Assembly: GCA_001838165.1 (NCBI GenBank)
Contig: KV835892.1
Span: forward strand, 1-64,000
Length of the DNA: 64,000 nucleotides
Direction of reading: 5' to 3'
Source of the DNA: Actinomyces sp. HMSC035G02
Lineage (GTDB): Bacteria; Actinomycetota; Actinomycetes; Actinomycetales; Actinomycetaceae
Shown here piece by piece: positions 9,395-18,439 of this stretch (positions are counted from its first letter, which is position 1; each line of letters starts with the position of its first letter). The notes beneath the pieces are model-generated. The model saw only the letters and a list, made by a program, of their open reading frames with translations. It made no database searches and was not told where the DNA came from. Position numbers and translations under genes: made by a program.

Positions 9395-10039
9395 ATGCAT
9401 TTTCTGTCGAACGAGCAGGTGCAGGAGATCGCGGATCAGCCGAGCCCCCACGAGGTTGTAGCGAGCCAGGTCGTATGGAACGGCCGCATCGTCGACATGA
9501 TCAAAGACCATGTCATCGTCGTCGAGGGCCAGGAACCCGTTGTTCGTGAATACACGCGGCACCCGGGTGCCGTCGCTGTCGTCGTGCTGCGCGGTGAGAG
9601 TGGGGGAGAGGAGATCCTCCTGGAGCGTCAGTACCGTCACCCCGTGAAGGCCGAGCTGTGGGAGATTCCCGCGGGTCTGCTCGATATTCCCGGTGAGGAC
9701 CCGCGCATCGCAGCAGAGCGCGAGCTTGCTGAAGAGGCTGATCTGGTTGCCGATCGCTGGGATGTCCTCGTCGACTACTTCACCTCACCCGGCGGCTCGA
9801 CCGAGCCGCTGCGCATTTTCCTCGCGCGCGACCTTCGCGCCGCCGACGAGGTATTCGACCGTGAGGATGAGGAAGCGACGATGGAGTATGCATGGGTGCG
9901 TCTCGACGATGCCCTCACCATGGTGCTGGATGGACGACTGCATAACCCGTCGGCCGTCATCGGTGTCCTCGCCACGCACGCCGCTCGCGCGCGAGGGTGG
10001 GCCGGATTGCGGCCCGCCGACGCTCCGTGGCTCCGCTGA
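9395..10039 (+). CDS. Nudix hydrolase, ADP-ribose pyrophosphatase type
   Basis: This 214-residue protein belongs to the Nudix superfamily. The Nudix helix is visible at ~90-112: GLLDIPGED, then AAERELAEEADL, with the metal-binding Glu residues of RExxEE present and Asp in the place of the usual final Gly. Upstream, AVVVLRGESGGEEILLERQYRHPVKAELWEIPAG is typical of ADP-ribose pyrophosphatases, which split ADP-ribose to AMP and ribose-5-phosphate. Synteny with Rv1700, a characterised ADP-ribose pyrophosphatase, supports this. It lies 8 nt after pyrG and is probably co-transcribed. Confidence 0.9.
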   Translation: MHFLSNEQVQEIADQPSPHEVVASQVVWNGRIVDMIKDHVIVVEGQEPVVREYTRHPGAVAVVVLRGESGGEEILLERQYRHPVKAELWEIPAGLLDIPGEDPRIAAERELAEEADLVADRWDVLVDYFTSPGGSTEPLRIFLARDLRAADEVFDREDEEATMEYAWVRLDDALTMVLDGRLHNPSAVIGVLATHAARARGWAGLRPADAPWLR

Positions 10040-10118
10040 TCTTTCTCGGGTAGGTCCTAGGTCCCGAAACCTGTGGGACGTCCAACACTCCAAACGGCTT
10101 TTCGCAACGCCTATTTAT

Positions 10119-10135
10119 CCAAATTGGCGTACACT
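10119..10135 (+). promoter_or_regulatory. candidate sufR/suf promoter with small palindrome
   Basis: In the 153-nt gap before sufR, TACACT (10130-10135) could be a -10 box, and CCAA-A-TTGG (10119-10127), a short perfect dyad, lies just upstream. SufR proteins repress their own suf operon, so the dyad may be part of an operator. No clear -35 was found; this is tentative. Confidence 0.35.
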
Positions 10136-10192
10136 CGTTCCCAGAGAAAAGCACACAGAGGCGCAGCAATAGAGCGTCGGAGCGGAGGACAC

Positions 10193-10888
10193 GTGGCAGA
10201 AGAATCAGACGCCACTACTCGACAGCAGGTGCTCGATCTCATCGTCGAAAAGGGGCCGGTCACGGCCTCGTCGATCGCGAAGGTCTTGGGGCTGACGACG
10301 GCCGCTGTGCGGCGTCACATCACGCTTCTCTTGGACTCTAAGGAGATCGCCGAGCACGAGCCCAGTGCTCCGTCGAAGCGTGGCCGTGGCAGGCCCGCAC
10401 GCCACTATGTCGCCACCGAGCGGGCACACGTCCACCTTGCCGATGGATATTCCGACCTTGCCTCCAAGGCCCTCGGTTACCTCGGCCAGCTCGGTGGGGA
10501 TGAAGCCGTTGAGTCTTTTGCTGCGGCGCGTTCGCGCGAGATCGAGCGGCGCTACGCCCCGATCGTGCGCGACGCGGGCTCAGACCCACGGGTGCGCGCC
10601 CAAGCGCTCGCCGATGCGCTCACTCAGGACGGCTACGCGGCCACTGTGCGCGACATCGGCGGTGGAACGCTCGCGGTGCAGCTGTGCCAGGGCCACTGCC
10701 CGATTCAAAATGTCGCGGGAGATTTCCCGCAGCTGTGTGACGCCGAGACGCTTGCCTTTGGCAAGCTGCTTGACGTCCACGTGCAACGACTTTCCACGCT
10801 CGCTGGCGGGGGACACGTGTGCACTACCCACATTCCCGTGGGTATGCCCGTCATCCGCCCCGGAGCGCGGAACGTGCGACGTAAGTAG
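10193..10888 (+). CDS. sufR: SufR, iron-sulfur-sensing repressor of the suf operon
   Basis: From GTG 10193 (GGAGG 4 nt upstream) the protein has 231 residues. An N-terminal winged-helix domain (QQVLDLIVEKGPVTASSIAK, then LGLTTAAVRRHI) is followed by a helical region. The C-terminal part carries four cysteines: CQGHC, QLCDAE and HVCTTH, in the arrangement used by SufR to hold a [4Fe-4S] or [2Fe-2S] cluster. SufR represses the suf operon when its cluster is intact and releases DNA when Fe-S supply falls. The gene lies 32 nt upstream of sufB on the same strand, as in mycobacteria. A longer frame to 10073 has no good start. Confidence 0.92.
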   Translation: MAEESDATTRQQVLDLIVEKGPVTASSIAKVLGLTTAAVRRHITLLLDSKEIAEHEPSAPSKRGRGRPARHYVATERAHVHLADGYSDLASKALGYLGQLGGDEAVESFAAARSREIERRYAPIVRDAGSDPRVRAQALADALTQDGYAATVRDIGGGTLAVQLCQGHCPIQNVAGDFPQLCDAETLAFGKLLDVHVQRLSTLAGGGHVCTTHIPVGMPVIRPGARNVRRK

Positions 10889-10920
10889 CACTTGGTTAAG
10901 AACGAGAGGTTGACACAACT

Positions 10921-12366
10921 ATGACGCAGGCACCCGCCTCGGGCGCTGATGACCGTCGAATGACCGATGATGAGATCATCGAGTCGATTGGCGGTTACGA
11001 ATACGGTTGGCACGACTCCGACGACTACTCGAAGGACGTCCCCACCGGCATTAACGAAGAAATCGTTCGCTTCATCTCTGAGGTGAAGGACGAGCCGCAG
11101 TGGATGCGGGAGCGCCGCCTGAAGGCGCTGGAACTGTTCGAACGCAAGCCGATGCCGGCGTGGGGCCCCGACCTGTCCCACGTGGATTTCGATTCGTTCA
11201 AGTACTACGTGCGCCCCACGGATCGTCAGGTCAACGACTGGGAAGATCTGCCCGAGGAAATCCGCGACACCTACGATCGCCTCGGTATTCCCGAGGCCGA
11301 AAAGTCGCGCCTGGTCTCCGGCGTCGCCGCTCAGTACGAGTCTGAGGTCGTCTACCAGCAGATCCAGGAAGATCTCGAGCGGCAGGGCGTCATCTTCACT
11401 GACACCGACACCGGCCTGCGCGAGTACCCGGAGATTTTCGAGGAGTATTTCGGTAAGTGCGTGCCCGCGGGTGACAATAAGTTCTCCGCGCTGAACACGG
11501 CCGCCTGGTCCGGTGGTTCCTTCGTCTACGTCCCCAAGGGCGTTCACGTGACGATCCCGCTGCAGGCGTACTTCCGCATCAACACCTCGGCGATGGGTCA
11601 GTTTGAGCGCACGCTCATCATCGCCGACGAGGGCTCTTACGTCCACTACGTCGAGGGCTGCACCGCCCCGATCTACGACGAGAACTCCCTCCACTCGGGC
11701 GTCATCGAGATCTTCGTGAAGAAGGACGCTCGCGTGCGCTACACGACCATTCAGAACTGGTCCACGAACGTCCTCAACCTCGTAACCCAGCGTGCAATGG
11801 TTGAGGAAGGCGGCACCATGGAATGGGTCGACGGCAACATGGGTGCCGCGATCACCATGAAGTACCCGGCCTGCTTCCTCATGGGCGAGCACGCCCGTGG
11901 CGAGACGCTGTCCATCGGTTTCGCCGGCCCCGGCCAGCAGCAGGACACCGGCGCGAAGATGGTGCACATGGCACCCCACACGTCCTCGTCGATCGTGTCG
12001 AAGTCCGTGTCTCGCGGCGGAGGCCGCACGTCCTACCGCGGCCTCGTCCAGGTCAACGCCCGTGCGCGTCACTCCAAGTCGAACGTACTGTGCGACGCCC
12101 TGCTCGTCGACAAGATCTCGCGAACCGACACCTACCCCTACGTTGACGTGCGCACCGACGACGTCGAGATGGGCCACGAGGCCACCGTCACGAAGGTGAG
12201 CGCCGACCAGCTCTTCTACCTGATGAGCCGCGGCCTCGACGAGAACGAGGCCATGGCGATGATCGTCCGCGGCTTCGTCGAGCCGATCGCCAAGGAGCTG
12301 CCGATGGAGTACGCCCTCGAGCTTAACCGCCTCATTGAACTGCAGATGGAAGGATCCGTCGGCTGA
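10921..12366 (+). CDS. sufB: Fe-S cluster assembly scaffold SufB
   Basis: SufB (481 residues) is part of the SufBC2D scaffold on which Fe-S clusters are built. Recognisable segments include EYFGKCVPAGDNKFSALNTA, VPKGVHVTIPLQAYFRIN, GSYVHYVEGCTAP and, in the C-terminal helical domain, DQLFYLMSRGLDENEAMAMI. A conserved core Cys is present in KSNVLCDALL. Unlike several mycobacterial SufB proteins, the frame is continuous with no intein. The stop overlaps the sufD start (TGATG). Confidence 0.97.
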   Translation: MTQAPASGADDRRMTDDEIIESIGGYEYGWHDSDDYSKDVPTGINEEIVRFISEVKDEPQWMRERRLKALELFERKPMPAWGPDLSHVDFDSFKYYVRPTDRQVNDWEDLPEEIRDTYDRLGIPEAEKSRLVSGVAAQYESEVVYQQIQEDLERQGVIFTDTDTGLREYPEIFEEYFGKCVPAGDNKFSALNTAAWSGGSFVYVPKGVHVTIPLQAYFRINTSAMGQFERTLIIADEGSYVHYVEGCTAPIYDENSLHSGVIEIFVKKDARVRYTTIQNWSTNVLNLVTQRAMVEEGGTMEWVDGNMGAAITMKYPACFLMGEHARGETLSIGFAGPGQQQDTGAKMVHMAPHTSSSIVSKSVSRGGGRTSYRGLVQVNARARHSKSNVLCDALLVDKISRTDTYPYVDVRTDDVEMGHEATVTKVSADQLFYLMSRGLDENEAMAMIVRGFVEPIAKELPMEYALELNRLIELQMEGSVG

Positions 12367-13556
12367 TGACCACCCCCAACACTATTGTCGACACCATGAA
12401 CAAGGCCCACTCGCACGGGGCCGACGCCGAGAAGGCTCACCCGTCGCGCGCGGACCGTCCCACCTCGTTCAACCTGGACGACATTGCCGTTCCGCACGGA
12501 CGCGAGGAGGACTGGCGATTCACCCCGATGCGTCGCATCGAGCGCCTTTTCGAGCCCGCTAACTACGACGCGGGCGACGCGCCTGTGACGGTTGATGCTC
12601 CCACCCCCGTCGTCGTCGAGACCGTGACGCGCGACGACAAGCGCCTTGGAACTGTTCTGGCTCCCGGCGACCGTACCGCCGTCGTCGCGTGGAACGGCTT
12701 CGAGCAGGCGACCGTTGTCGAGATCCCGGCCGAGGCCGAGCTCGACGCTCCGGTTCGCATCAATGTGGCAGATGTCGAGGGTACGCGCGCGCAGCACCTC
12801 CTGATCCGCGCCGGCAAGTTCTCCAAGGCGACCGTCATCCTCTCGCACACCGGTTCCGCGCAGGCTGCGCTCAACCAGACCGTCGAGGTTGAGACGGGCG
12901 ACAGCGCGAACCTGACCGTCGTGTCGCTGCAGGAATGGGACGATACCGTCCTGCACGCCTCGAACCAGCGCCTGGCGCTTGGCCGTGACTCCAAGCTCAC
13001 GCACATCGTCGTCAGCTTCGGCGGCGACCTCGTGCGCGTGTGCGCCGACACCGACTTCCGCGGCCCCGGCGCTGAGCTCAACATGCTCGGAATCTACTTC
13101 GTGGACGGCGGCCAGCATCTTGAGCACCGTGTGTTCGTTGACCACTCCCAGCCGAAGTGCTTCTCGCGCGTCACCTACAAGGGTGCCCTGCAGGGCAAGG
13201 ACGCGCACTCGGTGTGGATCGGCGACTGCCTCATCCGCGAGGCTGCTGACGGCACCGACACGTACGAGCTGAACCGTAACTTGGTGCTGACCGAGGGCGC
13301 CAAGGCGGACTCCGTGCCCAACCTCGAAATCGAGAACGGTGAGATCGAAGGTGCCGGACACGCGTCTGCGACCGGTCGTTTCGATGACGAGCAGCTGTTC
13401 TACCTGATGAGCCGTGGTGTTCCTGAGCACGAGGCACGCCGCCTGGTCGTGCGCGGCTTCTTCGCCGAACTGATCAACCAGATCGGCGTCCCCGAGGTGG
13501 TTGACCACCTCATGGCAACCGTCGAGGCCGAGCTGGCCAAGTCCCGTAACAACTGA
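12366..13556 (+). CDS. sufD: Fe-S cluster assembly protein SufD
   Basis: SufD (396 residues) is a paralogue of SufB and its partner in the SufBCD complex. The N-terminal segment (HGREEDWRFTPMRRIERLFEP) is typical for SufD, the middle is a beta-helix region, and the C-terminal helices include DDEQLFYLMSRGVPEHEARRL. It has fewer cysteines than SufB. The start overlaps the sufB stop, implying coupled 1:1 synthesis; sufC follows 16 nt later. Confidence 0.96.
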   Translation: MTTPNTIVDTMNKAHSHGADAEKAHPSRADRPTSFNLDDIAVPHGREEDWRFTPMRRIERLFEPANYDAGDAPVTVDAPTPVVVETVTRDDKRLGTVLAPGDRTAVVAWNGFEQATVVEIPAEAELDAPVRINVADVEGTRAQHLLIRAGKFSKATVILSHTGSAQAALNQTVEVETGDSANLTVVSLQEWDDTVLHASNQRLALGRDSKLTHIVVSFGGDLVRVCADTDFRGPGAELNMLGIYFVDGGQHLEHRVFVDHSQPKCFSRVTYKGALQGKDAHSVWIGDCLIREAADGTDTYELNRNLVLTEGAKADSVPNLEIENGEIEGAGHASATGRFDDEQLFYLMSRGVPEHEARRLVVRGFFAELINQIGVPEVVDHLMATVEAELAKSRNN

Positions 13557-13572
13557 GCTGTAAGGAATACAT

Positions 13573-14325
13573 ATGTCGACTCTGCGCATTAAGGATCTGC
13601 ACGTCTCCGTCGAGACCGCCGAGGGCCCCAAGGAAATCCTCAAGGGCGTCAACCTCACCATCAACTCCGGCGAAATCCACGCCATCATGGGCCCCAACGG
13701 CTCCGGTAAGTCCACCATGGCCTACGCCCTGGCCGGTCACCCCGACTACGAGATCACCTCGGGTGAGGCGTGGCTCGACGACCAGCTCATCACCGAGATG
13801 AGCGTCGACGAACGCGCCAAGGCAGGCCTGTTCCTCGCGATGCAGTACCCCGTCGAGGTCGCTGGCGTGTCCGTCTCCAACTTCCTGCGTACCGCCAAGA
13901 CCGCGATCGACGGCCAGGCTCCCGCCCTGCGTTCGTGGGTTAAGGACATGAAGACCTCCATGGAGAACCTGCGCATGGACTCCGACTTCGCCGAGCGTGA
14001 CGTCAACGTCGGCTTCTCCGGCGGTGAGAAGAAGCGCCTGGAGATCCTGCAGATGGAGCTCCTCAAGCCCTCCTTTGCCGTCCTCGACGAGACCGACTCC
14101 GGCCTCGACGTTGACGCTCTGCGCATCGTGTCCGAGGGCGTCAACCGCGTCCACGGCGAGACCGGCTGCGGCGTCATGCTGATCACGCACTACACCCGCA
14201 TCCTGCGCTACATCAAGCCCAGCCACGTTCACGTCTTCGTCGACGGCCACGTCGCCGCTCAGGGTGGTCCCGAGCTGGCCGACGAGCTCGAAGAGAACGG
14301 CTACGACAAGTACCTGGGTCTCTGA
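13573..14325 (+). CDS. sufC: Fe-S cluster assembly ATPase SufC
   Basis: SufC (250 residues) is an ABC-type ATPase that drives conformational change of SufBD. It has Walker A GPNGSGKST (~38-46), the Q-loop in MQYPVEVAGVS, the unusual SufC signature GFSGGEKKRLEIL, Walker B AVLDETDSGLD, and the switch His in LITHYTR. TAAGGAA lies ahead of ATG 13573. It belongs to the continuous suf operon. Confidence 0.97.
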   Translation: MSTLRIKDLHVSVETAEGPKEILKGVNLTINSGEIHAIMGPNGSGKSTMAYALAGHPDYEITSGEAWLDDQLITEMSVDERAKAGLFLAMQYPVEVAGVSVSNFLRTAKTAIDGQAPALRSWVKDMKTSMENLRMDSDFAERDVNVGFSGGEKKRLEILQMELLKPSFAVLDETDSGLDVDALRIVSEGVNRVHGETGCGVMLITHYTRILRYIKPSHVHVFVDGHVAAQGGPELADELEENGYDKYLGL

Positions 14326-14330
14326 TCACC

Positions 14331-15608
14331 GTGTCCACGGATTTCACCGCCGCCGAGCTCGAGGCGATTCGATCGGATTTTCCGATTCTGAGTCGTCTCG
14401 GGCGCGGCGGCGCGCCCATCGCGTACCTCGACGCATCTGCGACCTCGCAGAAGCCCTCGTGCGTCATCGACGCCGAGGCGGACTTCTACCGTCGTAGCAA
14501 CGGCGCGGTTCACCGGGGTACGCACCTCCTCGGTGACGAGGCGACCGACGCGTTTGAGAGCGCTCGGGGGACCCTGGCCTCGTTCGTGGGCGTTGCGCCT
14601 GACGAGATCGTATGGACGAAGAATGCGACCGAGGCGATCAATCTTGTCGCTCTCTCCATGGGAAACGCGTCGCAGGGGTTGGGAGGTGCGGAGTCTGCCG
14701 CTTTGCGTGTCGGACCGGGAGACCGCATCGTCTGCACCCGCGCCGAGCACCACGCGAATATCGTCCCGTGGCAGCAGCTGTGTGAACGCACGGGCGCAGA
14801 GCTTGCGTGGCTCGATCTGACGCCCGACGGCCGTATCGACCTGGAGACACTCTCCGTCATCACGCCAAATACGCGGCTCGTCGCATTCACCCACGTATCC
14901 AACGTGACCGGTGCGATTTCCCCAGTCGCGGCCGTCAGCGCGGCTGCCCGGGCCGTCGGCGCGCTGATCCTCCTCGACACGTGCCAGTCCAGCGCGCATA
15001 TGCCGCTCGACCTATTCGCGCTCGACGTGGACTTCGCTGTATTTTCCTCCCACAAGATGCTCGGGCCCACGGGTGCCGGCGCCCTGTGGGGACGTCGTGA
15101 GCTTCTGGCTGCGATGCCGCCAGTCCTGACGGGCGGATCGATGATCGAATGGGTGACCATGGAGGAATCGACCTTCATGGCTCCGCCCGAGCGCTTCGAA
15201 GCAGGGTCGCAGCCCGTCGCACAGATCGCTGCATGGGCCGAGGCGCTGCGCTACCTGTCGAGACTCGGCATGGACCGAGTGGAAGCCCACGAGCATGCGC
15301 TCACCTCCATGATGCTCGACGGCATTTCGTCGATCGACGGTATTCAGGTCCTCGGCCCGGACTCGGATGTCGATCGCATCGGTGTTGTTGCCTTCGCCGT
15401 TGACGGTGTGCATCCGCACGACGTCGGCCAGTTCATGGACTCCGTGGACGTGGCCGTGCGCGTCGGACACCACTGTGCGATCCCGCTCCACACATTCTTC
15501 CAGGTGCGCTCTTCTACGCGTGCGTCGGTTGCACCGACTACCACCGCCCAGGAAATCGAACGTCTCGTCGACGGCCTATCGAAGGTACGCAGTTTCTTCG
15601 GCCGATAG
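14331..15608 (+). CDS. sufS: cysteine desulfurase SufS
   Basis: This 425-residue PLP enzyme removes sulfur from cysteine for Fe-S assembly. It shows AYLDASATSQKP near the N-terminus, HRGTHLLGDEATDAFE, the PLP-binding Lys in FSSHKMLGPTGAGALWGR, and the catalytic Cys in VGHHCAIPLH near residue 380, where group II desulfurases carry RxGHHCA. The start is GTG 14331, 5 nt after the sufC stop. SufU downstream is its likely sulfur acceptor. Confidence 0.96.
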   Translation: MSTDFTAAELEAIRSDFPILSRLGRGGAPIAYLDASATSQKPSCVIDAEADFYRRSNGAVHRGTHLLGDEATDAFESARGTLASFVGVAPDEIVWTKNATEAINLVALSMGNASQGLGGAESAALRVGPGDRIVCTRAEHHANIVPWQQLCERTGAELAWLDLTPDGRIDLETLSVITPNTRLVAFTHVSNVTGAISPVAAVSAAARAVGALILLDTCQSSAHMPLDLFALDVDFAVFSSHKMLGPTGAGALWGRRELLAAMPPVLTGGSMIEWVTMEESTFMAPPERFEAGSQPVAQIAAWAEALRYLSRLGMDRVEAHEHALTSMMLDGISSIDGIQVLGPDSDVDRIGVVAFAVDGVHPHDVGQFMDSVDVAVRVGHHCAIPLHTFFQVRSSTRASVAPTTTAQEIERLVDGLSKVRSFFGR

Positions 15609-15646
15609 AATCGTCACCAGTACCGGAATCATTTGGAAAGGATGCC

Positions 15647-16123
15647 ATGGGAAGTCTTGAGCAGTTGTACCAGCAGGTGATCCTTGATCACGCCCGTGAG
15701 AAGCACGGCGCCGGGGATCCAAGCGGTATGGATGCTTCGTCGCACCAGGTGAACCCCACGTGCGGCGACGAGGTCACGCTGGGCGTCACTTTGGACGGGC
15801 AGCGGCTCGCGTCCCTGCAGTGGGACGGCGACGGATGCTCGATCTCGCGCGCGTCACTGTCCATGATGACCGACCTGACCGAGGGCAAGTCCGCCGAGGA
15901 AATCGGCCGCCTGTACCGGGACATGGAGGTCATGATGCATTCGCGTAACCTTGGCGTCGACGATGAGATCCTCGACGACCTGGGTGACGCGGCCGCTCTC
16001 GAATCTACGTCGCAGTTCGCGAATCGCGTGAAGTGCGCGCTCCTGGGCTGGTACGCGCTGCGCGACGCGATGGCCAAGTCCGGCTTCGATATTTCCAACG
16101 CGGGCGAGCCCGCTGAGCAGTAA
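15647..16123 (+). CDS. sufU: SufU, zinc-dependent sulfur acceptor of SufS
   Basis: SufU (158 residues) is an IscU-like protein that in Gram-positives takes persulfide sulfur from SufS. The three ligand cysteines are visible in NPTCGDEV (~42), WDGDGCSISRASLSMM (~67) and NRVKCALLGW (~130). The long insertion between Cys2 and Cys3 distinguishes SufU from IscU. GGAAAGGA precedes ATG 15647. It sits between sufS and sufT in the operon. Confidence 0.95.
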   Translation: MGSLEQLYQQVILDHAREKHGAGDPSGMDASSHQVNPTCGDEVTLGVTLDGQRLASLQWDGDGCSISRASLSMMTDLTEGKSAEEIGRLYRDMEVMMHSRNLGVDDEILDDLGDAAALESTSQFANRVKCALLGWYALRDAMAKSGFDISNAGEPAEQ

Positions 16124-16133
16124 AGGAACACCC

Positions 16134-16565
16134 ATGAGTAACCCGATGGCTCAGTCTGAGCCCGTCGAGCAGCGCTTCGGAGCGCCTGCGCCCGAAGCGC
16201 CGGCCTCCGAGGTGCCCACCCGTCAGATTGACGGCACCGATGTCATCGAGCAGGGCACGCTCGCGGCCGAGAACGTCTTGGAAGCCCTCAAGGACGTCAT
16301 CGACCCCGAGCTCGGCATCAACATCGTCGATCTCGGTCTGGTCTACGGTGTCGTTATTGGTTCCGAGAACCAGGTGCGCCTCGATATGACCCTGACGTCG
16401 GCAGCCTGCCCGCTGACCGATGTTATCGAGCGCCAGGCGCAGACCATTCTGTCTGGCGTGACCGATGAGGTCCAGATCAACTGGGTCTGGATGCCGCCGT
16501 GGGGTCCGGATCGCATCACCCCCGATGGCCGCGAGCAGCTGCGTGCCATTGGATTTAACGTCTGA
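16134..16565 (+). CDS. sufT: SufT-like DUF59/MIP18-family Fe-S maturation protein
   Basis: This 143-residue protein has a Pro/Ala-rich first ~30 residues followed by a MIP18/DUF59 domain: LKDVIDPELGINIVDLGLVYGV and TLTSAACPLTDVIERQ with the conserved Cys, then VWMPPWGPDRITPDGREQL. In suf operons such proteins help transfer Fe-S clusters to target proteins. It is the last gene of the operon: RBS AAAGGA, 10 nt after sufU, with a very strong hairpin following its stop. Confidence 0.93.
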   Translation: MSNPMAQSEPVEQRFGAPAPEAPASEVPTRQIDGTDVIEQGTLAAENVLEALKDVIDPELGINIVDLGLVYGVVIGSENQVRLDMTLTSAACPLTDVIERQAQTILSGVTDEVQINWVWMPPWGPDRITPDGREQLRAIGFNV

Positions 16566-16572
16566 TCGGCGC

Positions 16573-16620
16573 ACGACACAAATCCCCCGGAAGCGTGAGC
16601 TTCCGGGGGATTTGTGTCGT
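16573..16620. terminator. 22-bp perfect hairpin between convergent sufT and acyl-CoA ligase
   Basis: Arms 16573-16594 and 16599-16620 are perfect reverse complements around a GTGA tetraloop. The outer stem contains an A-rich/T-rich stretch (CAAAT/ATTTG). It lies 7 nt after the sufT stop and 80 nt from the end of the opposing gene, so it likely ends transcription from both sides. Confidence 0.85.
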
Positions 16621-16699
16621 CACAGGCGATGGCCTCGTCGATGGTCGTTTGAGCCGCGGTCAGTGTGGGAACACGAAGGATCGCACCCGTAGACGGGTG

Positions 16700-18388
16700 T
16701 TACGCGCGGCCGAGCGTCTCGCGGACAAGCTGGGCGACCTTGCGACGCAGGATCTTTCCCATCTGGTTGCGCGGAAGCTCAGCGATGATGACGAGCTGGC
16801 GGGGGAGTGCGTAGTGCGCAATCGTCTTCTCAGCCCAGGTGCGCACCTCCTCGAGAGTGAGCGGCGCGCTGCCGTCCTCCATGATGATGGCAGCGACAAC
16901 CTCTTCGGTCGCCTCCGAAACCGGCACCCCCACGACGGCAACATCGTTGACCGACGGGTGAGTGCGAATCGCGGCCTCCACCTGTGATGGGTAGACGTTG
17001 AAACCGCCAGACAAAATGAGTTCTTTTTTGCGGTCCGCCATCGAAATGAACCCGTCACTGTTCACGCCGATGTCGCCGGTCTTGAACCAGCCCTCGGACG
17101 TGAACACGCGCGCGGTCTCTTCGGGCGCGTCCAGGTACCCTCCAAAGACCTGAGGACCACGAACGATAATCTCTCCAGGCTGGCCGTCCTCAACGTCGAG
17201 CGTATCGTCGTCGAGAGAGACGAGACGCAGCTGCGTGGAAGGGAATGGAACGCCGAGAACACCATGACGGCGCTTGTCTGACAGAGGCGCACCGGTCAAA
17301 ACCGGAGCGGTCTCGGATAGGCCGTAGCCTTCGACGATGATGCCACCGGTGACTTCCTCCCATTCACCCGCGAGCGTCGTCGACAGCGGCATGGCGCCGG
17401 CGACCGAGTAACGAATAGACGAAAGGTCTGTCTTCGTCTGTGTGGCGAGTCGGAGAATCCTCTCGAACATCGGAGGGACACCGACGAAGAAGGTGATCGG
17501 GCGTCGTTTGTGCGCGTCGAGAGCCATCTGCGCGTCGAATTTCGGCAGCAGGACCTGGGTGGCCGCCTTGCGCACGGACGCACACAGGAAGAACGTCAGA
17601 CCGAAGGCGTGGAAGTAGGGCAGGAGCGAGAAGAACGTTTCCGCGCCCTCGTGCAGCTTCCAGACCCAAAACATGCACTGGTTGACGTTGACCCCGATGT
17701 TGCGGTGGGTGAGGGGAGCGGACTTGGGGACGCCGTTCGTTCCGGACGTATGGAGGATCACCGCGAGATCGTCGGGGGAGGGCAGCGGGAACGACGGGTC
17801 AATGGGCGTCGACGAGGCCGTGGCGCGGTCCCACGACCGCGTGCCCGAAGGCACCGTGCCGCGTAGCTGATTGCGGGTCTCGCGGGCCCGAGCAACCGGA
17901 AGCCTCAGGAGCAGTCGCTGCGAGGTAGGCATTCCGTGCGAAATATCCACCGTGAACACGGTGTCGAGACCGTCAAGCGGATAGGCGTCCACGCACTTTT
18001 CCCACACGATCGCGACCTTGCCGCCGTGGCGGCCCAGCTGGCCCGCGATCTCCGACGCCGGAGCGAGTGGGTTGTGCTGCGCGGCGATCGCCCCAATACG
18101 CATGCACGCGTAGAAGGCAACGAACGCCTGCGGGCAGTTCGGCAAAGCGATGGCCACCGTATCACCCGGCCCGACCCCGACCTCGTGCAGAACCCGAGCA
18201 GCCCGTTGGACCTGATCGCGCACCTGTGCGTACGTGGTCGTTGCGCCGAAGTAGTCGAGCGCGATGCGATCGGGATACAAGCGCGCCGCATCGTCCAACA
18301 GGGCGTACAGCGATTCATCTGGCACGGGTACCTCATAGGGGACCGCGTCGTACATGTCGTGGGCTTGCTCGACGATGCTGCGTGTCAT
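16700..18388 (-). CDS. AMP-dependent acyl-CoA ligase (long-chain fatty acid type)
   Basis: A 562-residue member of the ANL superfamily, which adenylates a carboxylic acid with ATP and transfers it to CoA. The P-loop-like motif is ILHTSGTNGVPKSAPLTH (~215-232), followed by LPYFHAFGLT, GYGLSETAPV, the ATP-binding GWFKTGDIG Asp, the DRKKELILSGGFNVYPSQVE hinge and the catalytic Lys in RNQMGKILRR near the end. AGGAGG stands before the ATG at 18388. Fatty-acid substrate is likely from overall resemblance to FadD proteins but not provable here. It is downstream of the metallopeptidase gene on the same strand, 51 nt apart. Confidence 0.88.
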   Translation of the reverse strand: MTRSIVEQAHDMYDAVPYEVPVPDESLYALLDDAARLYPDRIALDYFGATTTYAQVRDQVQRAARVLHEVGVGPGDTVAIALPNCPQAFVAFYACMRIGAIAAQHNPLAPASEIAGQLGRHGGKVAIVWEKCVDAYPLDGLDTVFTVDISHGMPTSQRLLLRLPVARARETRNQLRGTVPSGTRSWDRATASSTPIDPSFPLPSPDDLAVILHTSGTNGVPKSAPLTHRNIGVNVNQCMFWVWKLHEGAETFFSLLPYFHAFGLTFFLCASVRKAATQVLLPKFDAQMALDAHKRRPITFFVGVPPMFERILRLATQTKTDLSSIRYSVAGAMPLSTTLAGEWEEVTGGIIVEGYGLSETAPVLTGAPLSDKRRHGVLGVPFPSTQLRLVSLDDDTLDVEDGQPGEIIVRGPQVFGGYLDAPEETARVFTSEGWFKTGDIGVNSDGFISMADRKKELILSGGFNVYPSQVEAAIRTHPSVNDVAVVGVPVSEATEEVVAAIIMEDGSAPLTLEEVRTWAEKTIAHYALPRQLVIIAELPRNQMGKILRRKVAQLVRETLGRA

Positions 18389-18439
18389 GACTTCCTCCTG
18401 CGAATCGGCGCACTCAATTGTACCGATCCGCAGGTCTGC

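Noticed and set aside
10705..12177. A 490-codon minus-strand frame opposite sufB
   Set aside because: Shadow of sufR/sufB; no domain, start or context.
10921..12366. Possible intein in SufB as in mycobacteria
   Set aside because: The frame is of normal length with no splicing motifs.
12216..13718. A 500-codon minus-strand frame opposite sufD
   Set aside because: Shadow of sufB-sufD-sufC reading.
16134..16565. PaaD-type phenylacetate protein for the DUF59 gene
   Set aside because: No paa genes are nearby and the suf operon context supports a SufT-like role.
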